Shown in pieces: positions 49,057 to 60,539 of a stretch of DNA of 64,000 bases (within the stretch, counting starts at the first letter, position 1; every line of letters starts with the position of its first letter). The notes under the pieces are model-generated. The model was not told where the DNA came from and made no database searches. It was given only the letters and a program-made list of their open reading frames with translations. Location: contig CM119263.1 in the NCBI GenBank assembly GCA_051294375.1, positions 18,810,628 to 18,874,627 on the forward strand, given 5' to 3'. The translations under genes and the position numbers were made by a program. Source of the stretch: Paraspadella gotoi. Taxonomy: Eukaryota; Chaetognatha.

Positions 49057-49143
<87 letters not shown>
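49057..49143. repeat. (CT)n microsatellite
   Basis: About 86 bases of pure CT. A second CT tract with tctt breaks follows at 49,219-49,304. Confidence 0.95.
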
Positions 49144-49150
<7 letters not shown>

Positions 49151-49226
49151 TTTCCCCCTTTCTTCGGTCCAACGGCCAAAAACAAGAAAAGCGCAATGAA
49201 AAATAACTCCTTAATTTTCTCTCTCT

Positions 49227-49302
<76 letters not shown>

Positions 49303-49489
49303 CATTCTCAAGTTTGTATTATTAATGGATTTTAGCAGAAGAGAGACTCCCTCTCGCTTTCGCTCTCAGTCTCTCTGTCTCTCTTTTTCTCTGGCGGATG
49401 AGACCGGAACTCATCTTCCTTTTGAGTCGAACGATGAATCAAAAGTTTTCGCGTCTCGGAATTCATAAAAAATCCCGGCGCTAATCATT

Positions 49490-49600
49490 TCTCCGCCAGC
49501 CGCTGAAGCGACCCTACCAAAGCGACGCTGTCGAAGCGACGCCGCCAAAGCCACACCGCCAACGCCACGCCGCTTTCCGAGTCGCCGCCTTTTTTGACGC
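49490..49600. repeat. Degenerate gcgacgccgccaaag-type repeat
   Basis: Loose units of about 15-18 bases built on gaagcgac and gccaaagccac. They read as an Ala/Thr/Lys-rich peptide on one strand, but no start or splice signals mark a gene. Confidence 0.4.
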
Positions 49601-49775
49601 CTCAGCGAAAAAAATAGAAAGTATCTTTTTATCATTGGAATTTTGAAGTAAATTCCCAAGTTTACCATACTATAAAATCGATTCAAAAAGGTATTTAATG
49701 TATCTAAATGTTCTCGAAACTTGAGACTTACAAAGTACCTTGTAACAGCCGACCGACGTTCGCCGATTCCTCCCG

Positions 49776-49816
49776 CCGACAACCGACAACCGACAACCGA
49801 CAACCGACAACCGACG
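49776..49816. repeat. Heptamer array (CCGACAA)n
   Basis: Five to six copies of a 7-base unit, followed by a diverged ccgacgg unit. Confidence 0.9.
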
Positions 49817-49971
49817 GCCGCCGCCGACCCTCGTGGCTCCAATAAATTCGCGGTTAACCACTCTGCTCGCGCGGTTACGTAACGGGGTTTGATTAATTAC
49901 GCCGCCGACGGCGAAGGAATGAACGTTCACCGTAAATGATTCGCTGCTCCTTAAAGAAGAAGGGGAAGCAG

Positions 49972-50030
49972 GCGATGCGGCGGCGGCAGTGGTGGCAGCG
50001 GCGGCAGCGGTGGCAGCGGCGACGCCGTAG
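49972..50030. repeat. GGCGGCAGYGGTGGCAGC-type hexamer repeat
   Basis: Repeats of ggcagc/ggtggcagcggc over about 55 bases, followed by gacgccgtagtaacgg. They could encode Gly-Ser or Ala-Ala-Val repeats, but no gene frame is supported. Confidence 0.7.
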
Positions 50031-50936
50031 TAACGGAGAGTCTTGACGGTTTATGTGTTCGTGAGGTTCATTAGACTGTTTCGGTCTGGACTCATTTCAC
50101 GCACGGCATCTAAGCCCACTCAAACCCTACCCACTACTCCCCTCTCCCCGTGCCCCTTCTTCGCTCGTTTCCCCTTCCCTTCTCCCTTCACGTCTCTCCC
50201 CTCGTCTTTCCCATCTAAGTCCGACCTCCTTTTTTGTCCGCGCACGACCAGAGCATTCGCTTCTAATTTTTCTTTTCCCTCGGACGCGAAATTCGGACGG
50301 ACACGCGTACGGGGCTAGGATTAGTCCGGGCGTCTCGGCGTCTAAAATATCGAACGAGTTTCCACGATAAGTGAATGTGACGTCCTTGTTGTTGTGGTTG
50401 CGGTTATAATGCGATCCTTTGCTTCTTCCTTTTCTGAAATTGTCGGCGATAGATTTTCAGGTGAGAGGGTAACTCATAGGCGGACCCTCACCCGCGCCTT
50501 ACCCGGGGACCCTCACTCGAGCAGGGCGAGTCACGCCCCCTCATTTACTTGATCGTCGCCATCCTCGTCACACGAATCACCTCTCATCACTCTCATCACT
50601 TCTCTCCTACACTTTTCCATCACCCACCTCGGACCCTCAGCTGGCCCCGAAGACGTTCGCCTCGTTCTCCCTTTGTGCCTCTCCTCTTCCCTTATCCTTT
50701 ATTCTCTCTCTTTCTTTCCCTTCGCACTTACGCTTTTTTTCTCTCAACCATAAACGCCCTGTCCCGCCTACTCCCTTTTCAAACACAGGGGACAAAAATA
50801 TAAAGGGTTACAATGGAGGAGGGAGAAAAAAATATAAAAAAAAAAAAGAAGGAAAATGGCTTTTCTATTCTTGGCAGTTTTCATTTTCTACCTTCGTCCG
50901 CCTGAATGCAAAAATTGCCGCTTAACCAGAGCACGC

Positions 50937-50940
<4 letters not shown>

Positions 50941-51017
<77 letters not shown>
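50941..51017. repeat. (GA)n microsatellite
   Basis: About 75 bases of GA with one gagg interruption. Confidence 0.95.
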
Positions 51018-51023
<6 letters not shown>

Positions 51024-51675
51024 GCTTTCTCCTCTTTTATCATTATTAATTCTGTTCTCCTCGCGTTTATTTTTATTTTTTTCACCCCGGAGAACACAAC
51101 GGCTGTTGTCCTTATCGTAAAAACCGTCGTCCTTTTCCGTTGTCTCTGCCTTTGTCGTCGTCGTCGTCGTCGTCGTCTCATTTTTGCCCGCCATATTACT
51201 CCGCTTTAAAAACGCTAACCACCTGACGGCCGGTTATTCGAAAGCTTTAATTTGAATTAAGCATTAATTCTAAAACCCCCTAGAAATTAATTTGCATGAA
51301 ATGTCGGGAATAAATTGTGAAATTGTTTAATTTCGTTAGAAAAAGAAGTCCAATGAAAAGAATTGAATACATACAGACGAAACGAGGTAATGAAAACCGG
51401 AACTAGATGTCATTGAAGTAAAAATTTTACCGATAAAATTTCCGTCGGGAGAAGGCCGTTAAATTCGAGGGGAAAAGGTCCATTAAACTGAATCGGTTAT
51501 TGTCGAATTTTTCCCTGAAATGAGAAAGAGAGAAAGAGATTCCACGGTATCGCCAGTTCCTTCTTCTTCTTTGTTTTTTTTTTTTTTGCCATTTCTTCAA
51601 TTGTTGCCAGTTCCCTATATTTTTGTAATTTCTTATTTTTCGCCAGTTTCTTCTTTTCGCCATACTCTCTTCATA

Positions 51676-52164
51676 TTAGCAATATATTATCCTTTTAACA
51701 TTTTCTTTCCTTTTCTCCCTTCTCCTCTTCTTAGCTTTTTCCCTCCCCCCCCCAAAAAAAAAATCCTTGGCCCGAAGGACAAGGAAAGAGGTTTGGGAGA
51801 AAAGAAATAAGAGAAGAAGGACGACGAATCTATTGAAATCTTTGCCATCAAATGAGAATAAATGGTTCCATAAAACTTCCGGCGGCTGAAGAAAGATGAC
51901 CCAATTTAGGAAGGAAGGAGGAAACATCGCGAGATTGAAATGCATATTCTTCTTTTTTTTTTCCTTCATCGCTTTGTCTTTTTTCCCCTGGCCACCGCCA
52001 CCACCACCGTTAGCTCCCACACCGCCGCCACCACCGCCACCACCACTGTCAGCTCCCACACCGCCGCCACCTTCGCCTTCATCACAGCCTCCGCCACCGC
52101 CTTCGTGGCTTTTTTCGCCGACTGGAGAGTGGAGATTCGTTGGCGACGCAATTTCCTCAATAAT
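51676..52164 (-). CDS. Gly-rich open segment with acceptor, possible terminal exon
   Basis: On the minus strand the segment follows an acceptor-like gtacgtatgtattgcag and is open for 162 codons to a stop at 51,676. It begins IIEEIASPTNLHSPVGEKSH. Two Gly-rich blocks built from a 39-base repeat follow (about residues 23-58, with GVGADSGG and GVGANGG), then a Lys-rich stretch (about 60-75) and a mixed C-terminal part (LNWVIFLQPPEVLWNHLFSF). No good donor is seen inside, so it may be a last exon. The plus strand reads the same repeat as Pro-rich. The protein is unrecognised. The downstream half, over poly-A/T runs, may not be coding. Confidence 0.3.
   Translation of the reverse strand: MIEEIASPTNLHSPVGEKSHEGGGGGCDEGEGGGGVGADSGGGGGGGGVGANGGGGGGQGKKDKAMKEKKKKNMHFNLAMFPPSFLNWVIFLQPPEVLWNHLFSFDGKDFNRFVVLLLLFLFSQTSFLVLRAKDFFFGGGREKAKKRRREKRKENVKRIIYC
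52009..52085. repeat. 39-bp repeat, two units
   Basis: gttagctcccacaccgcc at 52,009 is repeated as gtcagctcccacaccgcc at 52,048 with the same flanking CCACCG tract. The unit length is divisible by three, so reading frame is kept. Confidence 0.75.
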
Positions 52165-52265
52165 CTGCAATACATACGTACGATGCTTCTCAATTATGTT
52201 GCGTGTGAAAGAGAAACAAAAGAGAATTTAATATTACTGTACCTAGAAAGAGAAAATGAGCATAA

Positions 52266-52269
<4 letters not shown>

Positions 52270-52315
<46 letters not shown>
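52270..52315. repeat. (GA)n microsatellite
   Basis: Pure GA run of about 45 bases. Confidence 0.95.
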
Positions 52316-52316
<1 letters not shown>

Positions 52317-52714
52317 TCTTTCAAAAACCAAGCCATCGTAAGATCGTCCACAGCCCCAGGTTTGAGTAGACGCGGCACGAGTTCACCCTTTGCCCATTAT
52401 TCTTGCCACCTCCGACCCTTTCTAATCACCGCCCATCCAAATCTATGGGGCCGCGCATTTTGCCCATCACCATTCAACGTGGAGGCGCTGGTTCCACATA
52501 GTTCTGTTTTTTTTTGTTTAAATAATTTTCATGAGTTTTATGGAATCGAAAAAACGAGTAATAGTATTTATTTTGTTAGATCGGATAGCTAAAATGAAAC
52601 CGTTTAGACCAATTGTCCAAACTAAAAAAGCCAGCTTTCAAATCTACGCGTAAAATCTTTTACCTCTCCAAAGTAGGAGAATAAATCAAGGTTGTACCCT
52701 CTCCACCTAGACCC

Positions 52715-52766
52715 CAGTCCTCAGTCCTCAGTCCTCAGTCCCCAGTCCCCAGTCCCGAGTCCCAGT
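52715..52766. repeat. Heptamer array (CAGTCCY)n
   Basis: About seven copies of a 7-base unit changing from cagtcct to cagtccc along the array. Confidence 0.9.
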
Positions 52767-53013
52767 TACCTCGCTCGAATCTCATTTGTTTCGGTGTTTT
52801 TTCCCGTCCCGTTCCAAATTACGAATTTAGTTGAATATTCAAAGGGAGAGGGCGTCGTTGATTTAAATCCCACCCACCTTCGTTATCTCGTTTCCTTTTT
52901 TTTCCCAAACTGCAAACGACGCATATTTTGACTCTCGCGTTAACCTTCTTCGCTCCTATCGCCATTTTCACTTTCCCGTCACCCCCCCCTCCACATCCCG
53001 GTCCACGAACCGC

Positions 53014-53216
53014 CCCGCTGCTCCTCTGCCCTCCTCCGCTCAGCTTCTCCGCCCCGCTCCTTTGACCCGCTTATTCAACCCGATCTTTCGCTCAGCTCCT
53101 CCGCTCCGATCCTCTGCTCGGCACCTCCGCCACGCTCCTCCGCCCTGCTCATCCGCCCCGCTTCTCCTCCTTGCTCATCCGCCCCGATCCTTCGCCCCGC
53201 TCATCCGCCCCGCCGT
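53014..53216. repeat. Degenerate GCTCCTCCGCCCC minisatellite
   Basis: Roughly fifteen loose units of 11-14 bases (gctcctccgccc, gctcatccgcccc, gctcctctgctcg). Strongly pyrimidine-biased. Confidence 0.7.
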
Positions 53217-53279
53217 CAAAGCTACTCGACGCGAAACCATGGGCCGTCTTCGCCCCTTTTCGACGAAGGAACCTTTGAA

Positions 53280-53400
53280 CCGGAGAAGCACCGTGGACGC
53301 CTAAGCACCATAGAGGGTCTGGGGGCGCTGGTTCGACCCCGACCTTACTTTTGGCCTCACCCCGCCCGGGTCGCGAGGACTCGACGTCGAGAGAAACTCG
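53280..53400 (+). mobile_element. Possible tRNA-derived SINE head
   Basis: A very good polymerase III B box, GGTTCGACCCC, lies near 53,325. An A-box-like gaagcaccgtgg sits about 43 bases before it. An A-rich tail (aaaacaaaaacaataagcac) starts about 75 bases after the B box, as in many SINEs. No full tRNA fold is evident. Confidence 0.35.
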
Positions 53401-53624
53401 ACCCTAAAACAAAAACAATAAGCACAACAAAAATAAAAACAGAAAACAAAATATCCAAAATTCTATAATGGTGAGATTCAAATTTTGTTCACTCTTAACT
53501 GAACTTTAAAAAAAAAATCTAAAATAAAATCCTCATTTATTAAAATAGTGGGGAAAAAAAGTGATCTGAGTTCGCAGATCCGCGATTTGTCGATATTATG
53601 GTGGACTAAAATCCACCAACCGTT

Positions 53625-53800
53625 CTTCAGCGGCCATTGGTGCCGGAGGCAAGTCATTCGCCTCCCAACCCAAAGGTCCGGGCTTCTAGCCCGGTGGTCG
53701 CCTGGCAGTTAAGAGGGACAGGGCGCTTCACCCGCCTGTAACACGGTGTTACAGCCTGATCCGAAGCTCAGGGACTGCTTACATTGAACGGTTCTGTCAT
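53625..53800 (+). mobile_element. Possible tRNA-derived SINE
   Basis: A tRNA-like region begins near gcggccattggtgccgg and has GGGCTTCTAGCCC where GGGTTCGAATCCC would be expected. A GC-rich body with no frame follows, including tgtaacacggtgttacag, which is self-complementary. It differs from the SINE family at 16.4 and 24 kb. Confidence 0.35.
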
Positions 53801-54184
53801 TAACATATATCAATAATTACTGTCTCTTCAATATATCCCTTTTCTTTCCTTACTTCGCTTCGCGTCGCGTCGCACTACCTCATCAAATCCGTCCATCACT
53901 CGTCCACCTTTTTCCTTTAATTCCTCACCTTATCTCCCTCTCCCTCGCAACGACCTCACCCTTCCATCACCCATTCCACCTCACCTTATCACTTCCCCTT
54001 TTTCCTTCACCGACGCGGCCTCGTCATCTCCTTTTCGCTCACGTCGCCTCATCGACTCTTCGTTTCGCTTCACCTCACCCCGTCACCCTCACCTAACCTC
54101 CCCTCACCTCACCCACCTTATCACCTCACCCTCCCGTCGGTTCGGTGCCAGGGAGAAAATTTATCGCGGTCTGCGTCTTCATCC

Positions 54185-54265
54185 TCTTCCTCGTCGTCGT
54201 CGTTGTCGTCGTCCATTTCAATCTCCTCGTTGTCGCCATCGTCGTCGTCGGCGACGACTTACCGA
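54185..54265. repeat. (CGT)n imperfect tract
   Basis: CGTCGTCGTTGT-type repeats. Related short runs continue to about 54,455. Confidence 0.8.
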
Positions 54266-54769
54266 TCAAAGAACGAAAGCCGTTGTTGTTGTTATTGTTG
54301 TCGTTGTCTTCGTAGTCATCGTTGAGAACAAGTCGATATTTTTACGTCGTCGTCGTTTGAATTTTTAACTTACATAGTATACATTGTAAGTATCTAACGT
54401 CATCGAGTTAAACTTGTCCCCATGTTCACTCACATCTTTGTTCTCGTCGTCGTCGTCAAAAAAAAAGAGAAAAGCTGAAAATATAAAGAGAGAAAAAGTC
54501 GGGAGGGACAAGCTAAGAATGAAGAGAGTAAGCGGTGAATGTTTAGGAAATAGCAAACAGGAGAGGAAGACAAGGGGTTCAATAAAATGTGATATTATTT
54601 ATCCTTTAGCCGGAGGCCAAAATTGTCAAGAGAATTATCCCTCCCATAAGTATTTCATATATTAGTATTGAAAAACGATCATTGAAATATTGCAATTTGG
54701 AATCGAACTTGCTTTGAAAACGATTGACGTTTTCATGAAACTTAAATCAAAACCTGGCCAGAAAAATTG

Positions 54770-55040
54770 AGAGGACCAACATTTTCAAAAACGCGGCCAG
54801 TTCAAAAATGTTAGGAGGCTATTATTTTTAAAAAGTTCCTGGTAAAATGGTCAAAAGGAGGAATATTTTGTCAAAAACAGCCTCATTGAAATGTGGGAAG
54901 GATGTAAAATTTTCAAAAAATAGTGACTTTCTAAAACTAAGTAACATTTTTCAAAAAGGACCATTTAAAAATGTGGAAAGGACAATATTTTCAAAACTAT
55001 TTTTTGACAAAAATGGAAGTAGTGCAAAACATTTTCATGG
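54770..55040. repeat. Degenerate tandem repeat around attttcaaaaa
   Basis: Five or six diverged units of about 45-65 bases. Each has a tttTCAAAAA-type core and usually a ggacc or ggaagg word near an aaaatgt word. The frame open through it (54,847-55,092) reflects the repeat and A-richness. Confidence 0.55.
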
Positions 55041-55859
55041 CATATTAAATCTCACATTTTGCCTTCAAAATTCAGAAATAAATATTGATTGAGAATTGCT
55101 ATTTTTACGTAACTCGAGGACCAAAAGATCCACTTTCATTCCGCCACGGCCACCCACGGCTGCTCCCACTTGTTCGCCCACCTTTTCTTCTCGGCGAGCT
55201 CTCTCCCTCTCCTAGCGAGCACCCGCCTGTTTCTTTTTAAAACCACTTCCGGCTCTGTCTCTCTGTCTTCATTCTTCCTTTCTCTTTTCTCTCTTTTCTG
55301 CCAAATCCTTTCCATTTGTTGACAAGAAAGTGAAAAAAAGAAGGCCGAAAAAAAACAATGGAGGGATTAAAACGGAGGAATTGCTCTGCCCGACAGAAAG
55401 AAAAATGCGGGGAGAAAAAAATGAAGAGAGAGAGAAAGAGAGCGGGAGAGCGACGCGAGAAGCGAGATGGAGAGGAGAGAGAGAGAGACAGAACAGGACA
55501 CCTTTTCCTTTATTTAAGGTTCTTCTTTTAATAAAGACTTTTATTTGTCTAGCTAGTCCGAAACGTCGATTATTCTTTTCTTGTTCCCCTTCTTTCTGTT
55601 TCTTCTGTTTCTTTTTAACTCTCCCTGTTTTTTCTTTCTTTCTTTCTTTTTTTCGTTTTCGGTCTTTGGCTTTTATGTAATTCTCGCCTCGTTTCGGTCT
55701 TGTTTTGTGTTTTTCTTTCCTGATAGGAATTTAGAAAACAAAGACGAAAATAATTCTGATGATGAAAAGCAAAAAAAACCCCAAAAAATGAAAATTCGTG
55801 ACCGTACCATTGATGGAAAAAAATTGTCGCGGTTACTTTCCAGCTATTTTTAGCATTTT

Positions 55860-57000
55860 TTAAATGTGAAGAATCGGAAAAATAAAATTAGTTATTGAGA
55901 AACTTTTAAGCCTTTTTGGATTTCATATGAGCTGTATCTCATTTATATACGACAAAAAATAACATTAGTTCCATGCTAAAGAAAGAGATTGCCAAAATTT
56001 TTTTTTTTATTTTTATTCTACACGTTTTTATTTATACTAACTTCCGGTTCTTTTTTATTACTTTTTGAGTTAAACCGTTGACTATTTAAAAGATCCTGCC
56101 TTTTCCTCAGTCTCAAGTCAAATAGTTATTGCATCATCACATTAGGATAGATTCAGGGATGAATCTTAATTCATTATAATAAAAATAGGCGGCATTAAAA
56201 ATTAAATTGATGCTGTAAAGCTCCAGAATATTCTTTTTATTTGTAGAAATATCAATAAAAGGTTTAATGCTAAGTGGTTAACTTCATTAAACAAAGTTAT
56301 CATTTTTATTTAATTCTGGATGTTTTATCAGAACCATATATCAAGCAAGTTTAAAAAAAAAATAACTTCAAAATTTTATATAATCATATAATCATTATAC
56401 AACAACAACTTCAAGCCTGGTTTACTTTATAAGGGATCAAATCTTTTTTATTACTTGCCGCAAGGACCATTTTTTGCCCTGAATGAATCTGATTAAATAA
56501 TATATTATGTTAGAAATATAATATTAATAATAATGTGGAGTGTCCTCTTGAAAATAGTTGAGACAACCTCTTTTGGAGTATTTGAATTGCATTAAATTAA
56601 TTTTATCATGTTTGAAACAATAATCTTTTAATATCCAGTCCTAGGGAAGTTATATTAGCATATTAAAACCTAATTTACCGTCCAAAAAATTATATGACAA
56701 TGAAATTAACCGACATTTCCAGAACTTCGACAATTTTTGCCATCCATGGTAAGTATAACCATCATCACATATTTTTAAAACTAATTTATTCATACATTAT
56801 GCAGTTAATTAATTAATTATTACCAATGTCCTAAATTTTTAGCAAAATTAAATTATTGATAGCAATCAAAATTTTAGGTTTAAAATTATATGAAAATTAT
56901 GACTATGTTAAAAAAATACTAAAAATACGAAAAAACAAAATTTATTAATTATTCCGATTATATCGCTGAAAATTGTCATCAATGATTGATAAAGAAAAAA
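55860..57000. other. AT-rich DNA, nothing recognised
   Basis: Strongly AT-rich sequence with no open frame of note, no array and no clear splice-bounded segment. Confidence 0.6.
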
Positions 57001-57731
57001 CGTCTCTTGCCTCCACCTCCGCATCCACGGTCGTCCGTCGGTGAACCAGAACCGCGAAACCGTTTCGGTCGGTGAGGGACCCAAAATAGCTCATTTCACA
57101 GCCATATCCTCACAGCCTCACGTGCTCCGCTCTCTTACTTTCATCTTTTTTATTGTATTATTTTTCAACAAGACGAGAAAGAGGATGGCAAAGAGAGAAG
57201 GAAATCAAAGGTTTAAAAAAAAAAGTCGTTCTCTGTAAATAAATGTTTAAAGCTTTTAATTTCTTTCAGCTTATCACATTAATTACAGAAACGACAATGG
57301 CAAAGAAACAAAATTGACTATTCGAAGTAATGAGGACGCAAAATTATCTAAATAAGTTGGGATGCAAATAGATTAAAATGCCGCGAAAAAAGATCCGGGA
57401 GGTGTCTTGATCAAAGATGATTTTTTTTTTTTGATTAAACAGATCGAGATGCAATTAAGAGAATATATTCGTTTATCTGTATATTTAATCCAGTCAACGG
57501 AAGCAAAGATGTTCAATGCAGATGCACTGGAATCATCATGTGAAAAAAAAGCAAATAGGTGAATGACTCGCGAATGATAATACACAGTCAATTAAGTTGC
57601 ACTTGTTCTTCGTCCAAAACAGAAACAGAAGCTCTACGATTTAAAGTAAAATTTTTCTTTTATTGGACGACACTACAACAGTGAATGTCGCTGTTCTTAA
57701 GATATTTTATTCTTAGTCTTATTCTATCCAA

Positions 57732-57935
57732 ATGTTGGTGTACAAATCTCGCCCCAAACTCGGTGCGATCTCTCGAGATTTTACTCCGGGGAATAATTAC
57801 GAAAGAGATTCTCTTCGGTTCACAGTACCCGACTGGACGGAGGCCAAGACTAACCGTTCACTACCGCAAAACGTTCTCGGACTAATGGCGTGCTCGTTAT
57901 TAAATCGCCCTTTCCACCAGAGAGCCTCAAAATAG
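57732..57935 (+). CDS. 67-codon open frame, unknown
   Basis: An ATG-started frame in a GC-richer island surrounded by AT-rich DNA. The peptide includes YKSRPKLGAISRDFTPGNNY, FTVPDWTEAKTNRSLPQNV and MACSLLNRPFHQRASK before a TAG stop. Balanced composition argues against a repeat artefact. A second plus frame and a minus frame overlap it. It has no splice borders I would trust and no recognised family, and could be an exon or a retroelement remnant. Confidence 0.2.
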   Translation: MLVYKSRPKLGAISRDFTPGNNYERDSLRFTVPDWTEAKTNRSLPQNVLGLMACSLLNRPFHQRASK

Positions 57936-58929
57936 GGAAAAGTACATTTGGAGGGAAGGACATGGAACAGCTGGAAGGAATAGGAGGGAGAAGGAGGAAA
58001 GAAGAAGGAAAAGGAAGAGGAGAGAGAAAGTAAATCAGGAACGCGACCACTGACCGAAGGAGATGAGAGGAGCGAGAAGACGAGGGAGGAGCAGATTGGA
58101 CGAGACTCAAGTTGATCTAGGGTCAATTCCTCTGTTTGACAGAACACTGGAGAAGGAAGGAAAATAGAGCGAGAGAGAGAAAAGAGGTGGAAATGGCTGG
58201 AGAGAGAGGGGTGAGAGAGAAGAGAGAGAGAATAAAGCACCAAATCTGAGAGAAAAATTAAACCACCAAAAGACTGTCAACAGGGCAGATAGCTATTTAT
58301 AAAAAAATGGATAATTTTAAATTGTTGTACCAATTCATAAGAAAAATGATATAGCTAAAAGGGAAGGAACAGGAACATAAAGTTAAATGGCGACAGAAAA
58401 CTGGAGAAGAGTGAGTACGAGCAAGGAAAAAGGATTTCTAGCGGTTTCCCATTATCTCCGCATATCAAGCGTGCTTGTTTCATACCCTTAACAAAACTGA
58501 GTTTTAATGCTATGAATTTTATTGGGCACGGCCTTTAACAACGGAAGTAAAAAAATACAACTTCGTACGAGATCGTTACGCACCGTCATTTATGATACGA
58601 GTCAAAGTTTCTTATTACCTGAATACTGTCGGTTCTCTCTCCCGTCCTCTCTCTCTCTCTCTTCTCTATCTCCTCTCTCTCTCTCCTCTCTCTCCTCCTC
58701 TTCCTAAAATGAGGAACATTCGTTTTGCTTTCGATTTTCCAAACAGGCGAACCTCGACCGAGAACGAAATAGACGACGCGAACGACGACGACAATTGAAG
58801 ATTTATTGATCTCCACCGATCGCTAATGAAGACTTGTCGATCCAGTAACCGTTCTACCTTTGGCGTAGCCACTATCTTCTACACCAGTAATTTCAAGCTG
58901 TTAAACAGCTCTGATCTTTACTACTACTT

Positions 58930-59010
58930 CTATCTACTCTCTATCTATATCTATCATCTATCTTCTATCTATCTATCTATAACACCATCTATCTAGCTAT
59001 CCTCATCTCC
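58930..59010. repeat. (CTAT)n imperfect microsatellite
   Basis: Units of ctat/atct with breaks, flanked by CT-rich DNA on both sides. Confidence 0.85.
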
Positions 59011-59286
59011 ATCTAATCTTCCCTCTCTCTTCTCTTCTCTTACGTTTCCTCTTCTCCAACTCTTCTCTCTTCTCTCTTCTTCTTTATCCTTCAAAACCCT
59101 CCTCTCCCCTTTCTCATCCTATCCCCTCCCCCTTTCCTCCCACCTTCCCCTTTCCTCCCGTCTCTCCCTCGGTCTTCTAAACAAAACTGTGATATCCCTC
59201 AGAGGCTTTGAGACTCGATTCCGTCCGAATTCCCGGATAAGACTAAAAAAGTTGAGAGATTTTGGTTCTTTTTTTCTTTCACTTAC

Positions 59287-59580
59287 TATTTCTTCTTCTT
59301 TTCGGGTTGGCTTTCCTGTCGCCGCTCCATACTCCCCCTTCACCCTTTCCCCCCCCTGCCCCTCCTCCGCCTGTCCCCCCACCAGCTCTCTCCCCCGATT
59401 TCATTTCGATGGATCTTCTGCGAGCGGGGCCTTCCGGGCCCCGGATGGCAGTAACGCCGGTGGCCAGAGCGCTGGAGTGAGTTGGCGGGAATTTCTTGCA
59501 AATAAACTTCATAAGGACAAATCCGGGAGGATTGGCTTCGATTCGGACGGGCTGGGCCAAAGGGGCCAGAATGAAAATCC
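59287..59580 (-). CDS. Well-bordered internal exon candidate, unknown protein
   Basis: On the minus strand this segment follows a textbook acceptor (ttgttttttcgcag) and ends at a strong donor, GTAAGT at 59,286-59,281. One frame is open over the full 294 bases: two bases complete a codon, then 97 codons, then one base. Both flanking introns would be phase 1, so the exon could be skipped or duplicated without frame loss. The peptide begins IFILAPLAQPVRIEANPPG, then FVLMKFICKKFPPTHSSA, has a Gly-X-Y-like RGPEGPA, turns Gly-rich (about residues 67-83) and ends with KANPKRRRN. Many third codon bases in the first half are C or T. No domain is recognised. The opposite-strand frame (59,189-59,635) lacks an ATG start and matching splice sites. 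Confidence 0.45.
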
Positions 59581-59809
59581 CTGCGAAAAAACAAATAGTT
59601 TTTTTTTTTTATTGAGTACTTTCTATCCTAGCTGAAACGTGAATCGAATTGAATTTTCGAATGAATTTTCTTTGTCCCGTTTCTCTCACTTTGAAACAAA
59701 TATTAAACTTAAAAAAGCATTAAAAATAAAAAAAAATTATTAATGGCGGAAAAAATTAAATTTAAAAACAACTCTTTCCTTGTTTAATTCTTTTTTTTTT
59801 TCTTTTCTT

Positions 59810-59812
59810 CCT

Positions 59813-59844
<32 letters not shown>

Positions 59845-59860
59845 TCCTTCTTACTTTTCT

Positions 59861-59928
<68 letters not shown>

Positions 59929-59945
59929 TTTCTTTCTTTTTTCCC
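59810..59945. repeat. (CTTT)n microsatellite
   Basis: About 135 bases of CTTT with CTTCTTT and CCTTCTTAC interruptions. Confidence 0.95.
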
Positions 59946-60163
59946 ATACCTTAAACTTTTGAAAGATCGTAAGTCTGGAGATAAGGGGAATCTTTGTTTG
60001 AAAAAGAGCGAAGGAGAAAACGTTCCGTCGGACCCCAGTGACCTTCATGAGGAGTCAAAAAACACGGACTCCTTCTTTCTTGATCTCAAATTCTCACTCG
60101 AGTCCTAGCGCACTTCTGGCGTGAGATTCGTTCGTCTGATTCTTTTTTTTTTTTATAATTGGA

Positions 60164-60167
<4 letters not shown>

Positions 60168-60205
<38 letters not shown>

Positions 60206-60272
60206 GAGAGAGAGAGAGAGAGAGAGAGAGATGAGAGAGAGAGAGAGGAGAGAGAAGAAGAGAGAGAGATAA
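60168..60272. repeat. (GA)n microsatellite
   Basis: GA repeat with gggag, atgag and gaag interruptions. Confidence 0.9.
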
Positions 60273-60539
60273 AGGAATGTGTACCTCGTGTGCTCCCATG
60301 TTTTAATTCGTTTAGTTTTAAAAAAGAGGTTTGATCAAAGATTTAATTTTAAATTGAATATCGAAATCTTTCCAGTATGCGGATAATTTTTGTAGAGTCA
60401 TAGCAGGTACATCTTCCAATAATTCCAACGATTATTGAAAACATTTTCATTTCGTCATAAAAATCATTTGACCGCTTCTGATTTCCCGCGTCGACGGAGA
60501 AAAAATTACCTTAAATTTCATTAAGCTTTTTTAACTTAT

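Noticed and set aside
57000-57075. GC-rich island with GTGAGG donor-like site, possible exon
   Set aside because: No acceptor on the same strand, and both strands give only short frames.
59762-60048. Lys/Arg-rich and Phe/Ser-rich frames
   Set aside because: They are translations of the CTTT microsatellite.
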